Shown here in pieces: positions 9,593 through 19,082 of a stretch of DNA of 64,000 bases. Location of the stretch: the NCBI RefSeq assembly GCF_007859325.1, contig NZ_VOHK01000003.1:434001-498000 (forward strand), in the 5' to 3' direction. Under the pieces are notes generated by a model. The model was not told where the DNA came from, did not search any database, and saw only the letters and a program-made list of their open reading frames with translations. How positions within the stretch are numbered: the first letter of the stretch is position 1; the number at the start of each line of letters is the position of its first letter. The DNA comes from Luteimonas marina (GTDB lineage Bacteria > Pseudomonadota > Gammaproteobacteria > Xanthomonadales > Xanthomonadaceae). Position numbers and translations under genes: made by a program.

Positions 9593-11190
9593 ATGCGAAC
9601 ACCGTGCTGCAGCCGATCCTCGTCGATGGCCGCTGGGTGCAGGCCGAGGCACCGACCGGTCGCTTCCACGCCTTTGAGCCGTCCACGCGCGAAGCGCTGG
9701 CCGACCGCGAATTTCCGGTCTCGGGCTGGCGCGACCTCGAGGCGATGCTGGACGCCGGGAAACACGCCGCCGCGGGCATGGCGCACCTGCCGCCGGAGAC
9801 GATCGCGCGTTTCCTCGAGACCTACGCCGACGCCATCGAGGCCAGGGCGGACGCGCTGGTCGAGGCCGCGCATCGCGAAACCGGCCTGCCGGCCGAACCG
9901 CGCCTGCGCAACGTCGAACTGCCGCGCACGACGCACCAGCTGCGCCAGGCCGCAAGTGCGGCGCGCGACGGCAGCTGGAGCCGGCCGACCATCGACACCG
10001 CGGCGAACATCCGCTCCGTGCACGGCCCGCTCGGCGGACCGGTGCTGGTGCTGGGTCCGAACAACTTCCCGTTCGCGTTCAACGGCATCGCCGGCGGCGA
10101 TTTCGCGGCGGCGATCGCGGCGGGCAATCCGGTCATCGCCAAGGCGCATCCGGCGCATCCGCACACATCGGCGCTGCTGGCCGGGGCCGCGCTGGACGCG
10201 GCGAACGCGGCCGGCCTGCCGCCGGGCGCGGTGCAGATGTTCTTCCGCACCGACGGCGAACTGGGCCTGCGCCTGGTGACCGATCCGCGCCTGGGTGCGG
10301 CCGCGTTCACTGGCGGGCGTCCGGCCGGGATGAAGCTCAAGGCTGCCGCCGATGCGGTGGGCAAGCCGATCTACCTGGAGATGTCGAGCGTCAACCCGGT
10401 ATTCGTGCTGCCGGGCGCGCTGCGCGAGCGCGGCGACGCCATCGCCGCCGAACTGCACGGCTCCTGCGCGATGGGCGCCGGCCAGTTCTGCACCAAGCCG
10501 GGCGTGACGGTGTTGCGCGCCGGCGACGGGGTCGATCGTTTCATCGCGGAGCTGCAGCGCCTGACCGCGGCGGCGACGCCGGGCGTACTGCTGTCGCCGC
10601 AGGCGCCGCGCGACATCGCGACGACCGTCGCCAGGCTGCAGGCGGCGGGCGCGGAACTGCTGGCCGGTGGCGCGATCGCCGAAGACGCGCAGGGCTTCGC
10701 GTTCCAGCCGACCTTGCTGCGCGTGTCCGGCGAGCGCTTCCTTGCCGATCCGGAAGCGCTGCAGTCGGAGGCCTTCGGCCACGTGAATCTCGTCGTGGTC
10801 GCCGATTCCTGCAGCCAGCTGCTGCAGGTCGCCGAGGCGATGGAGGGCAACCTCACCGGCACGATCCATAGCGATACCGGCGGCAGCGACGATGCCGCGT
10901 ACGACACGCTCGCGCCGATCCTGCGCGCGCGCGTCGGCCGCCTGCTCAACGACAAGATGCCGACCGGCGTCGCGGTCAGCGCGGCGATGAACCACGGGGG
11001 GCCATTCCCCGCGACCGGGCATCCCGCGTTCACCGCGGTCGGGATTCCGGCGTCGCTGGTCCGCTTCTCCGCGCTGCATTGCTACGACAACGTGCGGCCG
11101 CATCGCCTGCCGTCGTCGCTGCAGGACCGGAATCCCACCGGTTCGCTGCTGAGACTGATCGATGGGGAATGGACCACGCGTGATGTCTGA
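9589..11190 (+). CDS. 2,5-dioxovalerate (alpha-ketoglutarate semialdehyde) dehydrogenase
   Basis: Aldehyde dehydrogenase of 533 residues, the usual size of type III alpha-ketoglutarate semialdehyde dehydrogenases. It would oxidise 2,5-dioxopentanoate to 2-oxoglutarate, the last step of Weimberg-type pentose oxidation. Seen are the cofactor segment LVLGPNNFPFAFNGIAGGDF with the Asn and following IAKAHPAHPHTS, the general-base Glu in YLEMSSVNPVF, and the catalytic Cys in GAGQFCTKPG. Translation is coupled to the FAH-type dehydratase by a four-base overlap. The closing AMNHGGPFPATGHPAFTAVG is also typical of this subgroup. Confidence 0.88.
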   Translation: MNANTVLQPILVDGRWVQAEAPTGRFHAFEPSTREALADREFPVSGWRDLEAMLDAGKHAAAGMAHLPPETIARFLETYADAIEARADALVEAAHRETGLPAEPRLRNVELPRTTHQLRQAASAARDGSWSRPTIDTAANIRSVHGPLGGPVLVLGPNNFPFAFNGIAGGDFAAAIAAGNPVIAKAHPAHPHTSALLAGAALDAANAAGLPPGAVQMFFRTDGELGLRLVTDPRLGAAAFTGGRPAGMKLKAAADAVGKPIYLEMSSVNPVFVLPGALRERGDAIAAELHGSCAMGAGQFCTKPGVTVLRAGDGVDRFIAELQRLTAAATPGVLLSPQAPRDIATTVARLQAAGAELLAGGAIAEDAQGFAFQPTLLRVSGERFLADPEALQSEAFGHVNLVVVADSCSQLLQVAEAMEGNLTGTIHSDTGGSDDAAYDTLAPILRARVGRLLNDKMPTGVAVSAAMNHGGPFPATGHPAFTAVGIPASLVRFSALHCYDNVRPHRLPSSLQDRNPTGSLLRLIDGEWTTRDV

Positions 11191-11208
11191 TCGTGCGACG
11201 CCTGCCGC

Positions 11209-11395
11209 TTTGCTCCCTCCCCCGCTTGCGGGGGGTGAGGAAGACCCGTTTGCGCGGCATTGCCGCGCGGGTCATCCGAACGCCCGGCGCGCTGCGCCGG
11301 GCCGGGCGGGTTGGGGTGGGGGGCAGTCGGTATCAGGCATTTCGTCGAAAAGCTTTCCCCCATCCCAGCCTTCCCCCGCACGCGGGGGAAGGAGT
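11209..11395. repeat. Palindromic repeat, type D (CTCCCTCCCCCGC)
   Basis: CTCCCTCCCCCGCTTGCGGGGG and GGGTTGGGGTGGGGGGC face CCCCATCCCAGCCTTCCCC and a CGCACGCGGGGGAAGGAG arm, with a second GC-rich palindrome (GGCGCGCTGCGCC) between. A shorter relative is at 39303. It fills most of the gap between the dehydrogenase and the pentonate dehydratase, and could weaken or end transcription between them. Confidence 0.7.
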
Positions 11396-11436
11396 AGTCA
11401 CGGACACGGGAAAGTTGACCTGCACCAGACAACGCC

Positions 11437-13455
11437 ATGACCGCATCCGATGCCAGCCTCACCGCCATCCTCGGCGACGGTTCCCCCATCGCCACCACGC
11501 GCACCTCCGGCGAAGGCCCATCCGGCCACCTTCCGATCGACGCGCGCATGCTGCGCGAAGCGCCGAGCGGCCACCTCTTCGGCATGACCCAGAACGCCGG
11601 CATGGGCTGGCGCGCCTCCGAAGTCGCGCGCGACCCGTACATCATCGTCAGCACCCAGGGTGGGCTGCGCGCCGAGGACGGGCAGCCGGTCGCGCTCGGC
11701 CTGCACACCGGCCACTGGGAAATCGACCGCATGGTGCGCGCGGCGGCCGAGACGTTCGCCGCAAACGGTGGCCTGCCGTTCTCGGTGATGTGCTCCGATC
11801 CCTGCGACGGTCGCACCCAGGGCACGGCCGGCATGTTCGACAGCCTGCCGTACCGCAACGATGCGGCGGTGGTGATGCGGCGCCTGATCCGCTCACTGCC
11901 CACGCGCCGCGGCGTGCTCGGCGTGGCCACCTGCGACAAGGGCCTACCGGCGGCGATGCTGGCGCTGGCCGGCTGCGCGGACCTGCCCGGCGTGATCGTG
12001 CCCGGCGGCGTCACCCTGCCGGCGCGCGGCGCCGAGGACACCGCCGTCGTGCAGACCATCGGCGCGCGCTTCTCGCACGGGTTGATCGACCTCGAATACG
12101 CCGCGGCGATGGGCTGCCGCGCCTGCGGCTCGCCCGGCGGCGGCTGCCAGTTCCTCGGCACCGCCGCGACCTCGCAGGTGATCGCCGAGGCGCTGGGCAT
12201 CGCGCTGCCGCACAGCGCGCTGGCGCCGTCGGGCGAACCCGTGTGGCTCGACATCGCGCGGCGCTCGGCGCTGGCGCTGATGCGGCTGGCGGGGCAGGGG
12301 GCCCCGCTGTCGGGGATCCTCACGCGCGAGGCCTTCGACAACGCGCTGGTGGTGCACGCGGCATTCGGCGGCTCGACCAACCTGCTGCTGCACGTGCCGG
12401 CGATCGCGCATGCCGCGGGCGTCGAACGCCCCGCGGTCGACGACTGGATCCGCGCCAACCGCGCCACGCCGCGGCTGGTCGACGCGCTGCCCAACGGTCC
12501 GCGCCACCATCCGACGGTGCAGGTGTTCATGGCCGGCGGCGTGCCCGAGGTGATGCTGCACCTGCGCGCGATGGGGCTGCTGCGTCTCGACGTACTCACT
12601 GTCACCGGGCAAACGCTCGGCGACAACCTCGACTGGTGGGAGCGCAGCGACGCCCGCCGCATCGCGCGCGAGCGCCTGCGCGAGCTCGACGGCGTCGATC
12701 CGGGACACGTCATCATGGGGCCGGACGCCGCGCGCGCCGCGGGCCTGTCCAGCGCGCTGGTGTTCCCGCGCGGCAACATCGCGCCCGAGGGCTCGGTGAT
12801 CAAGGCCACCGCGATCGACCCGTCGGTGGTCGACGACGACAACGTCTACCGCCACACCGGCCGCGCCCGCGTGTTCGCGAGCGAGCGCGACGCGATCCGC
12901 GCGATCAAGGCCAAGGGCGACGGGGCGGTGGCGGCCGGCGACGTCATCGTGCTCGCCGGCTGCGGACCCGCCGGCACGGGCATGGAGGAAACCTACCAGC
13001 TCACCTCGGCGCTCAAGCACCTGCCCTGGGGCAAGCACGTGGCGGTGATCACCGACGCGCGCTTTTCCGGCGTGTCCACCGGTGCCTGCATCGGCCACGT
13101 CGGCCCCGAGGCGCTGGCGGGCGGTCCGATCGGCCGCCTGCGCGACGGCGACGCGATCCGCATCGAGATCGACCGCACGCGGCTGGAAGGCCGCATCGAT
13201 TTCATCGGCCCCGATCCCGACGCGCCGCTGGAACCTGAAGCCGCTGCCGCGCTGCTCGCGGGCCGCGAACGCCATCCCGCGATCGCCGCGCATCCGTGCC
13301 TGCCCGCCGACACCCGGCTGTGGGCCGCGCTGCAGGAAGCGAGCGGCGGCACCTGGGCGGGCTGCGTCCATGACGTCGACCGGATCGTGGAGACGTTGCA
13401 CGCCGGTCGCGAAGCGCTGGCGCAGCGTGCGCGCGACGCGGGAAAGGCGAGCTAG
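11437..13455 (+). CDS. YjhG/YagF-type D-xylonate dehydratase (IlvD/Edd family)
   Basis: Iron-sulfur dehydratase of 672 residues that would convert D-xylonate to 2-keto-3-deoxyxylonate. It resembles the long YjhG/YagF subgroup (about 655 residues) more than the shorter Caulobacter XylD type. Cluster-ligand segments are visible: [21 protein letters not shown] and [14 protein letters not shown], followed by [20 protein letters not shown] and the C-terminal swivel domain with [12 protein letters not shown] and [21 protein letters not shown] GntP-type transporter follows, as in the E. coli yjhFG arrangement. Here the accompanying genes encode dehydration and oxidation rather than an aldolase, so the product should go to 2-oxoglutarate. 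Arabinonate or galactonate activity is not excluded. Confidence 0.85.
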   Translation: MTASDASLTAILGDGSPIATTRTSGEGPSGHLPIDARMLREAPSGHLFGMTQNAGMGWRASEVARDPYIIVSTQGGLRAEDGQPVALGLHTGHWEIDRMVRAAAETFAANGGLPFSVMCSDPCDGRTQGTAGMFDSLPYRNDAAVVMRRLIRSLPTRRGVLGVATCDKGLPAAMLALAGCADLPGVIVPGGVTLPARGAEDTAVVQTIGARFSHGLIDLEYAAAMGCRACGSPGGGCQFLGTAATSQVIAEALGIALPHSALAPSGEPVWLDIARRSALALMRLAGQGAPLSGILTREAFDNALVVHAAFGGSTNLLLHVPAIAHAAGVERPAVDDWIRANRATPRLVDALPNGPRHHPTVQVFMAGGVPEVMLHLRAMGLLRLDVLTVTGQTLGDNLDWWERSDARRIARERLRELDGVDPGHVIMGPDAARAAGLSSALVFPRGNIAPEGSVIKATAIDPSVVDDDNVYRHTGRARVFASERDAIRAIKAKGDGAVAAGDVIVLAGCGPAGTGMEETYQLTSALKHLPWGKHVAVITDARFSGVSTGACIGHVGPEALAGGPIGRLRDGDAIRIEIDRTRLEGRIDFIGPDPDAPLEPEAAAALLAGRERHPAIAAHPCLPADTRLWAALQEASGGTWAGCVHDVDRIVETLHAGREALAQRARDAGKAS

Positions 13456-13477
13456 TGCGCCTCACTGTTTCACGCTT

Positions 13478-13568
13478 GTCATCCCGACCGAAGGGAGGGA
13501 TCTCGTTCGCGCTGATGGCGGGATTTCTCGCTTCGCTCGAAATGACAAGACGAACTCGAAATGACAAG
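13478..13568. repeat. Palindromic repeat, type B (TTTCTCGCTTCGCTCGAAATGAC)
   Basis: A left arm GTCATCCCGACCGAAGGGAG faces TTTCTCGCTTCGCTCGAAAT; the end CTCGAAATGACAAGACGA is then repeated once more in tandem. Related copies lie at 35004 and 57563. It occupies the gap before the GntP transporter. Confidence 0.7.
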
Positions 13569-13637
13569 ACGAAGCCGTAGGCAGCAGAGCCAAATCGAAA
13601 CCACGGACTTGACCGGTCGCCGGGGAGGGCGCACGCA

Positions 13638-14948
13638 ATGACCACGTTCCTGATCATCGCCGCAGCGATCGCGCTGCAGATCTTCCTGACCGCGCGCAAG
13701 GTCAGCCCCTTCCTGTCGTTGCTGATCGTCGCCGTCCTCACCGGCCTGTGCCTGGGCATGTCGCCGCGGGACCTGCTCAAGACGATCGACGTCGGCGTCG
13801 GCAGTACGCTCGGCGGTCTGGCGCTGGTGATCTGCCTCGGCGCGATCCTGGGCAAGGTGCTCGAGGAGAGCGGGGCGGCGGAGAAGATCGCCACCACCCT
13901 GATCGGCCGCTTCGGCGAGAAGAACATCCAGTGGGCGCTGCTGCTGACCGGCTTCCTCGTCGGCATCCCGCTGTACTTCAACGCCGGCTTCATCATCCTC
14001 GTGCCGCTGATCTTCTCGCTGGCGCGCAAGACCGGGCTGCCGATCCTCTACCTCGCCATCCCGACCGTCGCCTCGCTCAGCACCACGCACTGCTTCCTGC
14101 CGCCGCATCCGGGGCCGGTGGTGCTGGTGAACGCCTTCGGTGCCGACATGGGCCTGACCCTGCTCTACGGCATCGCCATGGCGATTCCCGCCGTCGTCAT
14201 CGCCGGCCCGCTGCTCGGGCGCTGGATGCAGGTGATCAACCCGCCGATGCTCGACCTGTTCTCCTCCGGCAGCGCGCACAAGGAACTCCCGGGCGCATTC
14301 GCCTCGTTCCTGATCGCGCTGTCGCCGGTGCTGCTGATCAGCGTGTCGGTGCTGGCCGAAAGCCTGCTGCCCGATGGCGTGGCGAAGACCGCGCTGCTGT
14401 TCGTCGGCAACCCCACCATCGCCCTGCTGCTGTCGACGCTGGTGGCGTTCTACTGGCTCGGCCATCGCCGCGGCGCGGGCCTGGAGACGCAGACCCGCTG
14501 GCTCAACGCGGCGATCGCCAGCATCGCGGTGATCCTGCTGATCATCACCGCCGGCGGCGTGTTCAAGCAGGTGCTCGTCGACAGCGGCGTCGGCGCCACC
14601 ATCGCCTCGTTCAGCAGCACCTGGCAGATGCCGCCGCTGGTGTTCGCGTGGCTGGCCACCGCGATCCTGCGCGTGATGATCGGCTCGTCCACCGTCGCGG
14701 TCATCACCGCCGCCGGCGTCGTCGGCCCGCTGATCGGCCCGAGTGGCGCATCGCCCGAGCTGATGGTCCTCGCGGTCGGCGCGGGCAGCGTATTCGGATC
14801 GCACGTCAACGACTCCGCGTTCTGGATGTTCAAGGAGTTCTTCAACCTGTCGATGAAGCAGACGTTCGTGTCGTGGACGGTGATGGAGACCACCATCTCG
14901 ATCGTCGGGTTGGGTGGGGTGCTGTTGCTGGATCTGGTCGTCTCGTAG
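13638..14948 (+). CDS. GntP-family sugar-acid permease
   Basis: Hydrophobic inner-membrane symporter of 436 residues with about a dozen predicted helices. Family hallmarks are GVGSTLGGLALVICLGAILG near the N-terminus, GIPLYFNAGFIILVPLIF, STTHCFLPPHPGPV and the C-terminal segment GSVFGSHVNDSAFWMFKEFF. GntP members import gluconate and related aldonates; next to a YjhG/YagF-type dehydratase, xylonate uptake is the likeliest job. A good ribosome-binding site (GGGGAGGG) precedes ATG 13638. The gap to the dehydratase holds a type B repeat, so co-transcription is likely but not certain. Nothing recognisable lies in the 190 bases after it. Confidence 0.88.
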   Translation: MTTFLIIAAAIALQIFLTARKVSPFLSLLIVAVLTGLCLGMSPRDLLKTIDVGVGSTLGGLALVICLGAILGKVLEESGAAEKIATTLIGRFGEKNIQWALLLTGFLVGIPLYFNAGFIILVPLIFSLARKTGLPILYLAIPTVASLSTTHCFLPPHPGPVVLVNAFGADMGLTLLYGIAMAIPAVVIAGPLLGRWMQVINPPMLDLFSSGSAHKELPGAFASFLIALSPVLLISVSVLAESLLPDGVAKTALLFVGNPTIALLLSTLVAFYWLGHRRGAGLETQTRWLNAAIASIAVILLIITAGGVFKQVLVDSGVGATIASFSSTWQMPPLVFAWLATAILRVMIGSSTVAVITAAGVVGPLIGPSGASPELMVLAVGAGSVFGSHVNDSAFWMFKEFFNLSMKQTFVSWTVMETTISIVGLGGVLLLDLVVS

Positions 14949-15141
14949 GCGTTGCCGCATGTGGGTGGCCAGCGATCCGGGGCGATCATTCCCTCCACGA
15001 GGCGATCTGTCGAACGGATCGACGCAGCCGTCGCAAGGTCTCGGTCATGAATTCTGCCGGCAGCCACTGCATCGAGCAGGACGTGTCGGGCATATCCCCC
15101 GGGTTGGCCGGGAACGCCGCCGATAGAAGACCTTGCCGGCC

Positions 15142-16122
15142 TCAGGACATGGCACGGAACCGCTTGCGATAGTCGCTGGGCGACAGTTCCACCACGCGCG
15201 TGAATACCTTCCGGAAGGCACCCACGTCGGCGTAGCCGACCTTCCATGCAATCTGCTCCAGCGACTGCGCCGTGAACTGCAGCAGCTCCTGCGCCCTGCC
15301 GACCCGCAGGCGCTGTACATAGTCGGTGGAGGTCAATCCGGTGGCCTTCTGGAAGCGGCGCAGGAACGTGCGCTTCTCCAGGCCGGCATGTGCGGCCATC
15401 GTCTCGAGGTCCGTCTCCCGGGTGTCGGTGGTCTGCAGCCAGTGCTGTACTTTCAATATGGCGGCATCGCCATGGTCCAGCTTCGGCGCGAAAGCGCTGT
15501 AGTAGGCCTGTTCACGCCCCGGCGGGTCGACGACGAATGCCCGCGCCGTCTGGATCATGATGGGTCCGCCGAGCAGGCGGCCGATCAGCTTCAAGGTCAG
15601 GTCGGTCCAGGCCATGATGCCGCCTGCGGTGAGGATCTCGCCGTCGTCGATGATCAATCTGTCCGTGTCTACGAAAGCATCCGGCAAGCGTGCCTGCAGC
15701 GCGTCCTTGAAGAACCAGTGCGTGGTCACCGTTCTCCCCGAGAGCAGGCCAGTGGCCGCCAGCACGAACGTTCCCGCGCACACGGAAGCAACCTTGGCGC
15801 CCTTCGCGTGCAGGCCTTGCAGCCATTGTGCGTAGTCCATCGCTGCATCCTCACCCAGCGGGGCCATGGCGGGCGGAATCACCACGATGGCGGGCTCGCT
15901 CGACGACGTCGGGGATGAATCGAACACGCGCTCCGGCACAGGTCCTGCTTCCAGGGTCCAGTGGGTGATCCTCAGCACGGCCCCCTCCGACCCCGCCCGC
16001 TTGCCGCGAGCCGCTTGGTCGGCATAGAGCAGGAAGTCGGTCATTCCCAGAACCGATGCCATCTGCACGCCGGGATACAGCAGGAGCCCGATCTCGACGG
16101 GACTGTCCATGGACCTGTCCAT
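15142..16122 (-). CDS. GlxA-type AraC regulator with DJ-1/PfpI domain
   Basis: Transcription regulator of 326 residues. The N-terminal half is a DJ-1/PfpI-like domain (VEIGLLLYPGVQMASVLGMTDF; nucleophile-elbow-like VCAGTFVLAATGLLSGR), which in this family senses amino-acid or amine-type ligands rather than acting as an enzyme. The C-terminal half has two AraC helix-turn-helix motifs, ending AWKVGYADVGAFRKVFTRV and LSPSDYRKRFRAMS. It is divergent from the cysteine hydrolase gene at 16212 and probably controls it. A second in-frame ATG at 16110 is possible because the ribosome-binding site before 16122 is very close. Confidence 0.87.
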   Translation of the reverse strand: MDRSMDSPVEIGLLLYPGVQMASVLGMTDFLLYADQAARGKRAGSEGAVLRITHWTLEAGPVPERVFDSSPTSSSEPAIVVIPPAMAPLGEDAAMDYAQWLQGLHAKGAKVASVCAGTFVLAATGLLSGRTVTTHWFFKDALQARLPDAFVDTDRLIIDDGEILTAGGIMAWTDLTLKLIGRLLGGPIMIQTARAFVVDPPGREQAYYSAFAPKLDHGDAAILKVQHWLQTTDTRETDLETMAAHAGLEKRTFLRRFQKATGLTSTDYVQRLRVGRAQELLQFTAQSLEQIAWKVGYADVGAFRKVFTRVVELSPSDYRKRFRAMS

Positions 16123-16135
16123 ATCACCCCTGATT

Positions 16136-16187
16136 TTGTCGCTTCAGCCGATTCTACAGGGCGGGCCAACGGCCTAGATTGTCGCTT
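16136..16187. promoter_or_regulatory. Paired TTGTCGCTT sites in divergent promoter gap
   Basis: TTGTCGCTT occurs twice in direct orientation at 16136-16144 and 16179-16187, 43 bases apart, that is about four helical turns. TGTCGC half-sites are known for some GATase1-like AraC regulators such as Pseudomonas ArgR, so these are candidate binding sites for the adjacent GlxA-type regulator. Confidence 0.45.
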
Positions 16188-16211
16188 ACCCCGGAACGCA
16201 GGAGACTTCCC

Positions 16212-16760
16212 GTGAACAGGCGCGCAATCATCGTCATCGATCTGCAGAACGAGTATCTCGCCGACGGCAAGTTGCCGCTGGTCGGCATGGAGAGCGCCGT
16301 GGCCAATGCCGCGCGGATCATCGGGGCCGCGCGCGCCAGGGGCGAACCCGTCATCCACGTCCTGCACGAGAATCCCGGCAGCAAGGCGACCTTCTTCATG
16401 CCCGGTACGCCCGGCGTGGGAATCATCCCGCAGGTCGGCCCCACGCAAGGCGAGCAGGTCGTCGTCAAGCATCATCCCAACGCGTTTCGTGACACGCAGC
16501 TCCAGGAAACATTGCGCGCGCAGGATGTCGGTGCCGTCGTCGTGCTGGGTGCCATGTCCCACATGTGCGTGGACGCCACGGCCAGGGCAAGTGCAGACCT
16601 CGGCTACGAGGTCACGGTTGTCGAAGATGCCTGCGCCACCATGGATATCAACTACGGCGCCCGGTTCGTGTCGGCGTCGCAGGTACATGCAGCCCACGTG
16701 GCCGCATTGGCATTCGCGTATGCCAGCGTCGTTTCCACCGATACGTTGCTGTCCGGATAG
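16212..16760 (+). CDS. Isochorismatase-family cysteine hydrolase
   Basis: Small alpha/beta cysteine hydrolase of 182 residues. The catalytic triad is visible: Asp in AIIVIDLQNEYL, Lys in VVVKHHPNAF and Cys in GAMSHMCVDATAR with the preceding cis-peptide segment. Members hydrolyse isochorismate, nicotinamide, ureidoacrylate or other amides; the substrate cannot be told here. GTG 16212 is chosen because CAGGAGA lies six bases before it; a longer frame from TTG 16179 lacks such a site and would overlap the putative regulator site. It is divergent from a GlxA-type regulator and followed by an exported alpha/beta hydrolase. Confidence 0.87.
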   Translation: MNRRAIIVIDLQNEYLADGKLPLVGMESAVANAARIIGAARARGEPVIHVLHENPGSKATFFMPGTPGVGIIPQVGPTQGEQVVVKHHPNAFRDTQLQETLRAQDVGAVVVLGAMSHMCVDATARASADLGYEVTVVEDACATMDINYGARFVSASQVHAAHVAALAFAYASVVSTDTLLSG

Positions 16761-16825
16761 ACCGCTTTTCCTGCATCCCAAGTCGTTCGACGACCACCCG
16801 TTCTTCCAATCCAGAGGATATGCCC

Positions 16826-17626
16826 ATGATCAGGAACATTCGAACCATCCTGGCGACTGCCATGACCACGCTTGCGGTGAGCGCTGCGGCCCACGCCCAG
16901 CCTGCCACATCGTCGCCTGCCGCCGACGCGGCGAAGAACGTCGTGCTGGTGCACGGCGCCTTTGCCGATGGCTCCGGCTGGCGCGGTGTCCACGAGGAAC
17001 TGAACCGGCGCGGATACCGCGTCACCATCGTGCAGAACCCGCTCACCTCGCTTGCGGATGACGTCGCCGCGACGCAACGCGCACTCGATCGCCAGGATGG
17101 CCCGACCATTCTCGTCGGCCACTCCTGGGGCGGCACCGTCATCACCGAAGCGGGCACCCATTCGAACGTGGTTGGGCTGGTCTACGTCTCCGCCCTGTCG
17201 CCCGACGCCGGAGAAACGACGGCCCAGCAATACGAAGGGTTTGCGTCGACCCCCGAGTTCGTCATCGAGACCCACAAGGACGGGTTTGGTTTCCTGAGCC
17301 CTCAAAAGTTCAAGGCCGGCTTCGCCCATGATGCAAGCGACGCAGACGCGGCATTCATGCGGGACTCGCAGGTGCCGATCAACATGTCGGTCTTCGAGAC
17401 CCGGCTCAAGGACGCGGCGTGGCGGACCAGGCCGAGCTGGGCGGTCATCGCGACCGAGGACAAGGCATTCGATCAGGCAATGCTGCTTCACATGGCAAGG
17501 CGCATTGGGGCGCAGATCACCAAGGTGTCCGCCAGCCACGCGGTCTTCATGACGCAGCCGAAGGTGGTTGCCGACACGATTGATCGTGCTGCCAGGGAAG
17601 CCGGATCGCGGGCTGCGCAGCACTGA
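16826..17626 (+). CDS. Exported alpha/beta hydrolase
   Basis: Hydrolase of 266 residues with a signal peptide (MIRNIRTILATAMTTLAVSA, cut after AHA) and an alpha/beta fold like the RsbQ/salicylate-esterase type. It has the oxyanion segment VLVHGAFADGSGW, the nucleophile elbow VGHSWGGTVI and a late His in VSASHAVFMTQP. The role is likely ester hydrolysis in the periplasm; the substrate is unknown. AGAGGA seven bases before ATG 16826 supports the start over ATG 16820. It follows the cysteine hydrolase by 65 bases and may share its transcript. Confidence 0.85.
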   Translation: MIRNIRTILATAMTTLAVSAAAHAQPATSSPAADAAKNVVLVHGAFADGSGWRGVHEELNRRGYRVTIVQNPLTSLADDVAATQRALDRQDGPTILVGHSWGGTVITEAGTHSNVVGLVYVSALSPDAGETTAQQYEGFASTPEFVIETHKDGFGFLSPQKFKAGFAHDASDADAAFMRDSQVPINMSVFETRLKDAAWRTRPSWAVIATEDKAFDQAMLLHMARRIGAQITKVSASHAVFMTQPKVVADTIDRAAREAGSRAAQH

Positions 17627-17751
17627 GGCAGCACACCGAGACCGGCCTGGTGGATGGAGGTGCTCTCCTTCCGTCGTTGCCCTGGATGTCCGGGTTCGAC
17701 GGGTCGTGCCTTCGTCAGTCTCTCCGCTCACTCCGACACATGGCTTACCCC

Positions 17752-18642
17752 ATGAAGACATTGACCTCCCTGCCTTTTCTGACTGCCGCTGTCCTCGCGC
17801 TTGCCGCCTGCAGTACCGCCGAACCGGCGACCGATGCGCCTTCCCCCCGGGGCGATGCCGGCGTGGTCGGATTCCAGCTGATTCGCAATGCGACGCTCAA
17901 GCTCGACTATGCCGGCACCACCTTCCTCGTCGACCCCATGCTCGCCGAGGAAGGGGCCTACCCGGGCTTCAAGGGGACGCACAACAGTCACCTGCGCAAC
18001 CCGCTGGTCGGACTTCCGGTGCCCCTGGACGTCGTTCTGGATGCCGACGCCGTTGTCGTCACGCACACCCATCTGGACCATTGGGACGACGCCGCCAGGC
18101 AACAGTTGCCGAAGTCGATGCCGATCTTCGTGCAGGACGAGCGGGATGCCGCGACGGTCCGCAAGGATGGCTTCACCGATGTTCGCGTGCTTGGAAGCGA
18201 CACGAGCTTCAATGGCACGCGCCTGACCCGCATTGGCGGACAGCACGGCACCGACGGGCATCTGGGCAAGCTTGCTCCCGTGCTGGGGACGGTGTCGGGC
18301 GTGGTCTTCGAGCGTCCGGGGCATGAGACCGTCTACATCGCGGGAGACACCATCTGGCGCCCGGAAGTCGAAGCCGCGATCCGGCAGCACCGGCCGGATG
18401 TGATCGTGCTCAATACCGGCTACGCCCGCATCCCCGGATTCGAGGGCTCGATCATCATGGGCAAGGAGGATCTCGCGCGGGCCCGCAGGATGGCGCCGGA
18501 TGCCGTGCTGATCGGGGTGCACATGGAAGCAGTCAACCACGCCACCCAGTCGCGTCCGGAGGTGGGTAGATACATCACCGAAGCGAATCTGGATGCCACG
18601 CGCACCCTGATACCAGCCGATGGAGAGTCGTACCTCTTCTGA
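17752..18642 (+). CDS. UlaG-like metallo-beta-lactamase-fold lipoprotein
   Basis: MBL-fold hydrolase of 296 residues. The start MKTLTSLPFLTAAVLALAAC holds a lipobox, so it should be membrane anchored. Metal-binding motifs are VVVTHTHLDHWDD, then GGQHG and AGDTIW, with a late IGVHMEAVNH. This set resembles UlaG/YtnP-type L-ascorbate-6-phosphate lactonase relatives rather than true beta-lactamases; the substrate is unknown. A longer frame begins at 17650 and an ATG at 17740 is in frame, but the lipoprotein signal fixes 17752 as best. Confidence 0.82.
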   Translation: MKTLTSLPFLTAAVLALAACSTAEPATDAPSPRGDAGVVGFQLIRNATLKLDYAGTTFLVDPMLAEEGAYPGFKGTHNSHLRNPLVGLPVPLDVVLDADAVVVTHTHLDHWDDAARQQLPKSMPIFVQDERDAATVRKDGFTDVRVLGSDTSFNGTRLTRIGGQHGTDGHLGKLAPVLGTVSGVVFERPGHETVYIAGDTIWRPEVEAAIRQHRPDVIVLNTGYARIPGFEGSIIMGKEDLARARRMAPDAVLIGVHMEAVNHATQSRPEVGRYITEANLDATRTLIPADGESYLF

Positions 18643-18649
18643 GCGGGTC

Positions 18650-19075
18650 CGCATGTCATCGCAGCCAGCGGGACAAGCGTCCGCGTCTGGCCGAAAGGAA
18701 GCAACGACGCAAGGACGGAAGCGCGTACGAGGTCCCGCAAAGGGCCCCGGGCGGCCCGCGAGTGACATGCCGGCTGGGCGGGAAGGCCACGTACAGCGGC
18801 ATCGGATCGAGTTGCCAGTCTTCGAACGGCGGCAACAGTTCGCCGCGGGCCAGCGGTGCGCGCGCCATGTACCTCGAGCGCCTGCGGATGGGTCGGCGCA
18901 CCCGCATGCGCACGGGCCAGGTAGTCCGGTGCGGTGTACACGCTCAGCGGCAGGTCCGCGACATGGCGGGCGCAACGAAGGCTCGGTGAGTTCGCCGCCG
19001 CGCACCACGCAATCCACGTTCTGGTCGATCAGGTCCACCTTGCGGTCGCTGGCGCCCAGGTCGAGCTGGTCCCGA
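18650..19075 (-). pseudogene. Remnant of a LysR-family regulator (C-terminal half)
   Basis: Read on the minus strand, three different frames hold successive parts of a LysR effector-binding domain: DLGASDRKVDLIDQNVDCVV at the upstream end, then LPLSVYTAPDYLARAHAG in a second frame, then GELLPPFEDWQLDPMPLYVA close to the end. These parts are in the right order, so the gene has decayed through at least two frameshifts. The DNA-binding N-terminal half is missing; sequence upstream of about 19080 belongs to another remnant. Confidence 0.7.
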
Positions 19076-19082
19076 GCATCAG

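Noticed and set aside
14949..15141. Gap after the GntP permease searched for a small gene or terminator
   Set aside because: Only weak short frames and no stem with a T-run were seen.
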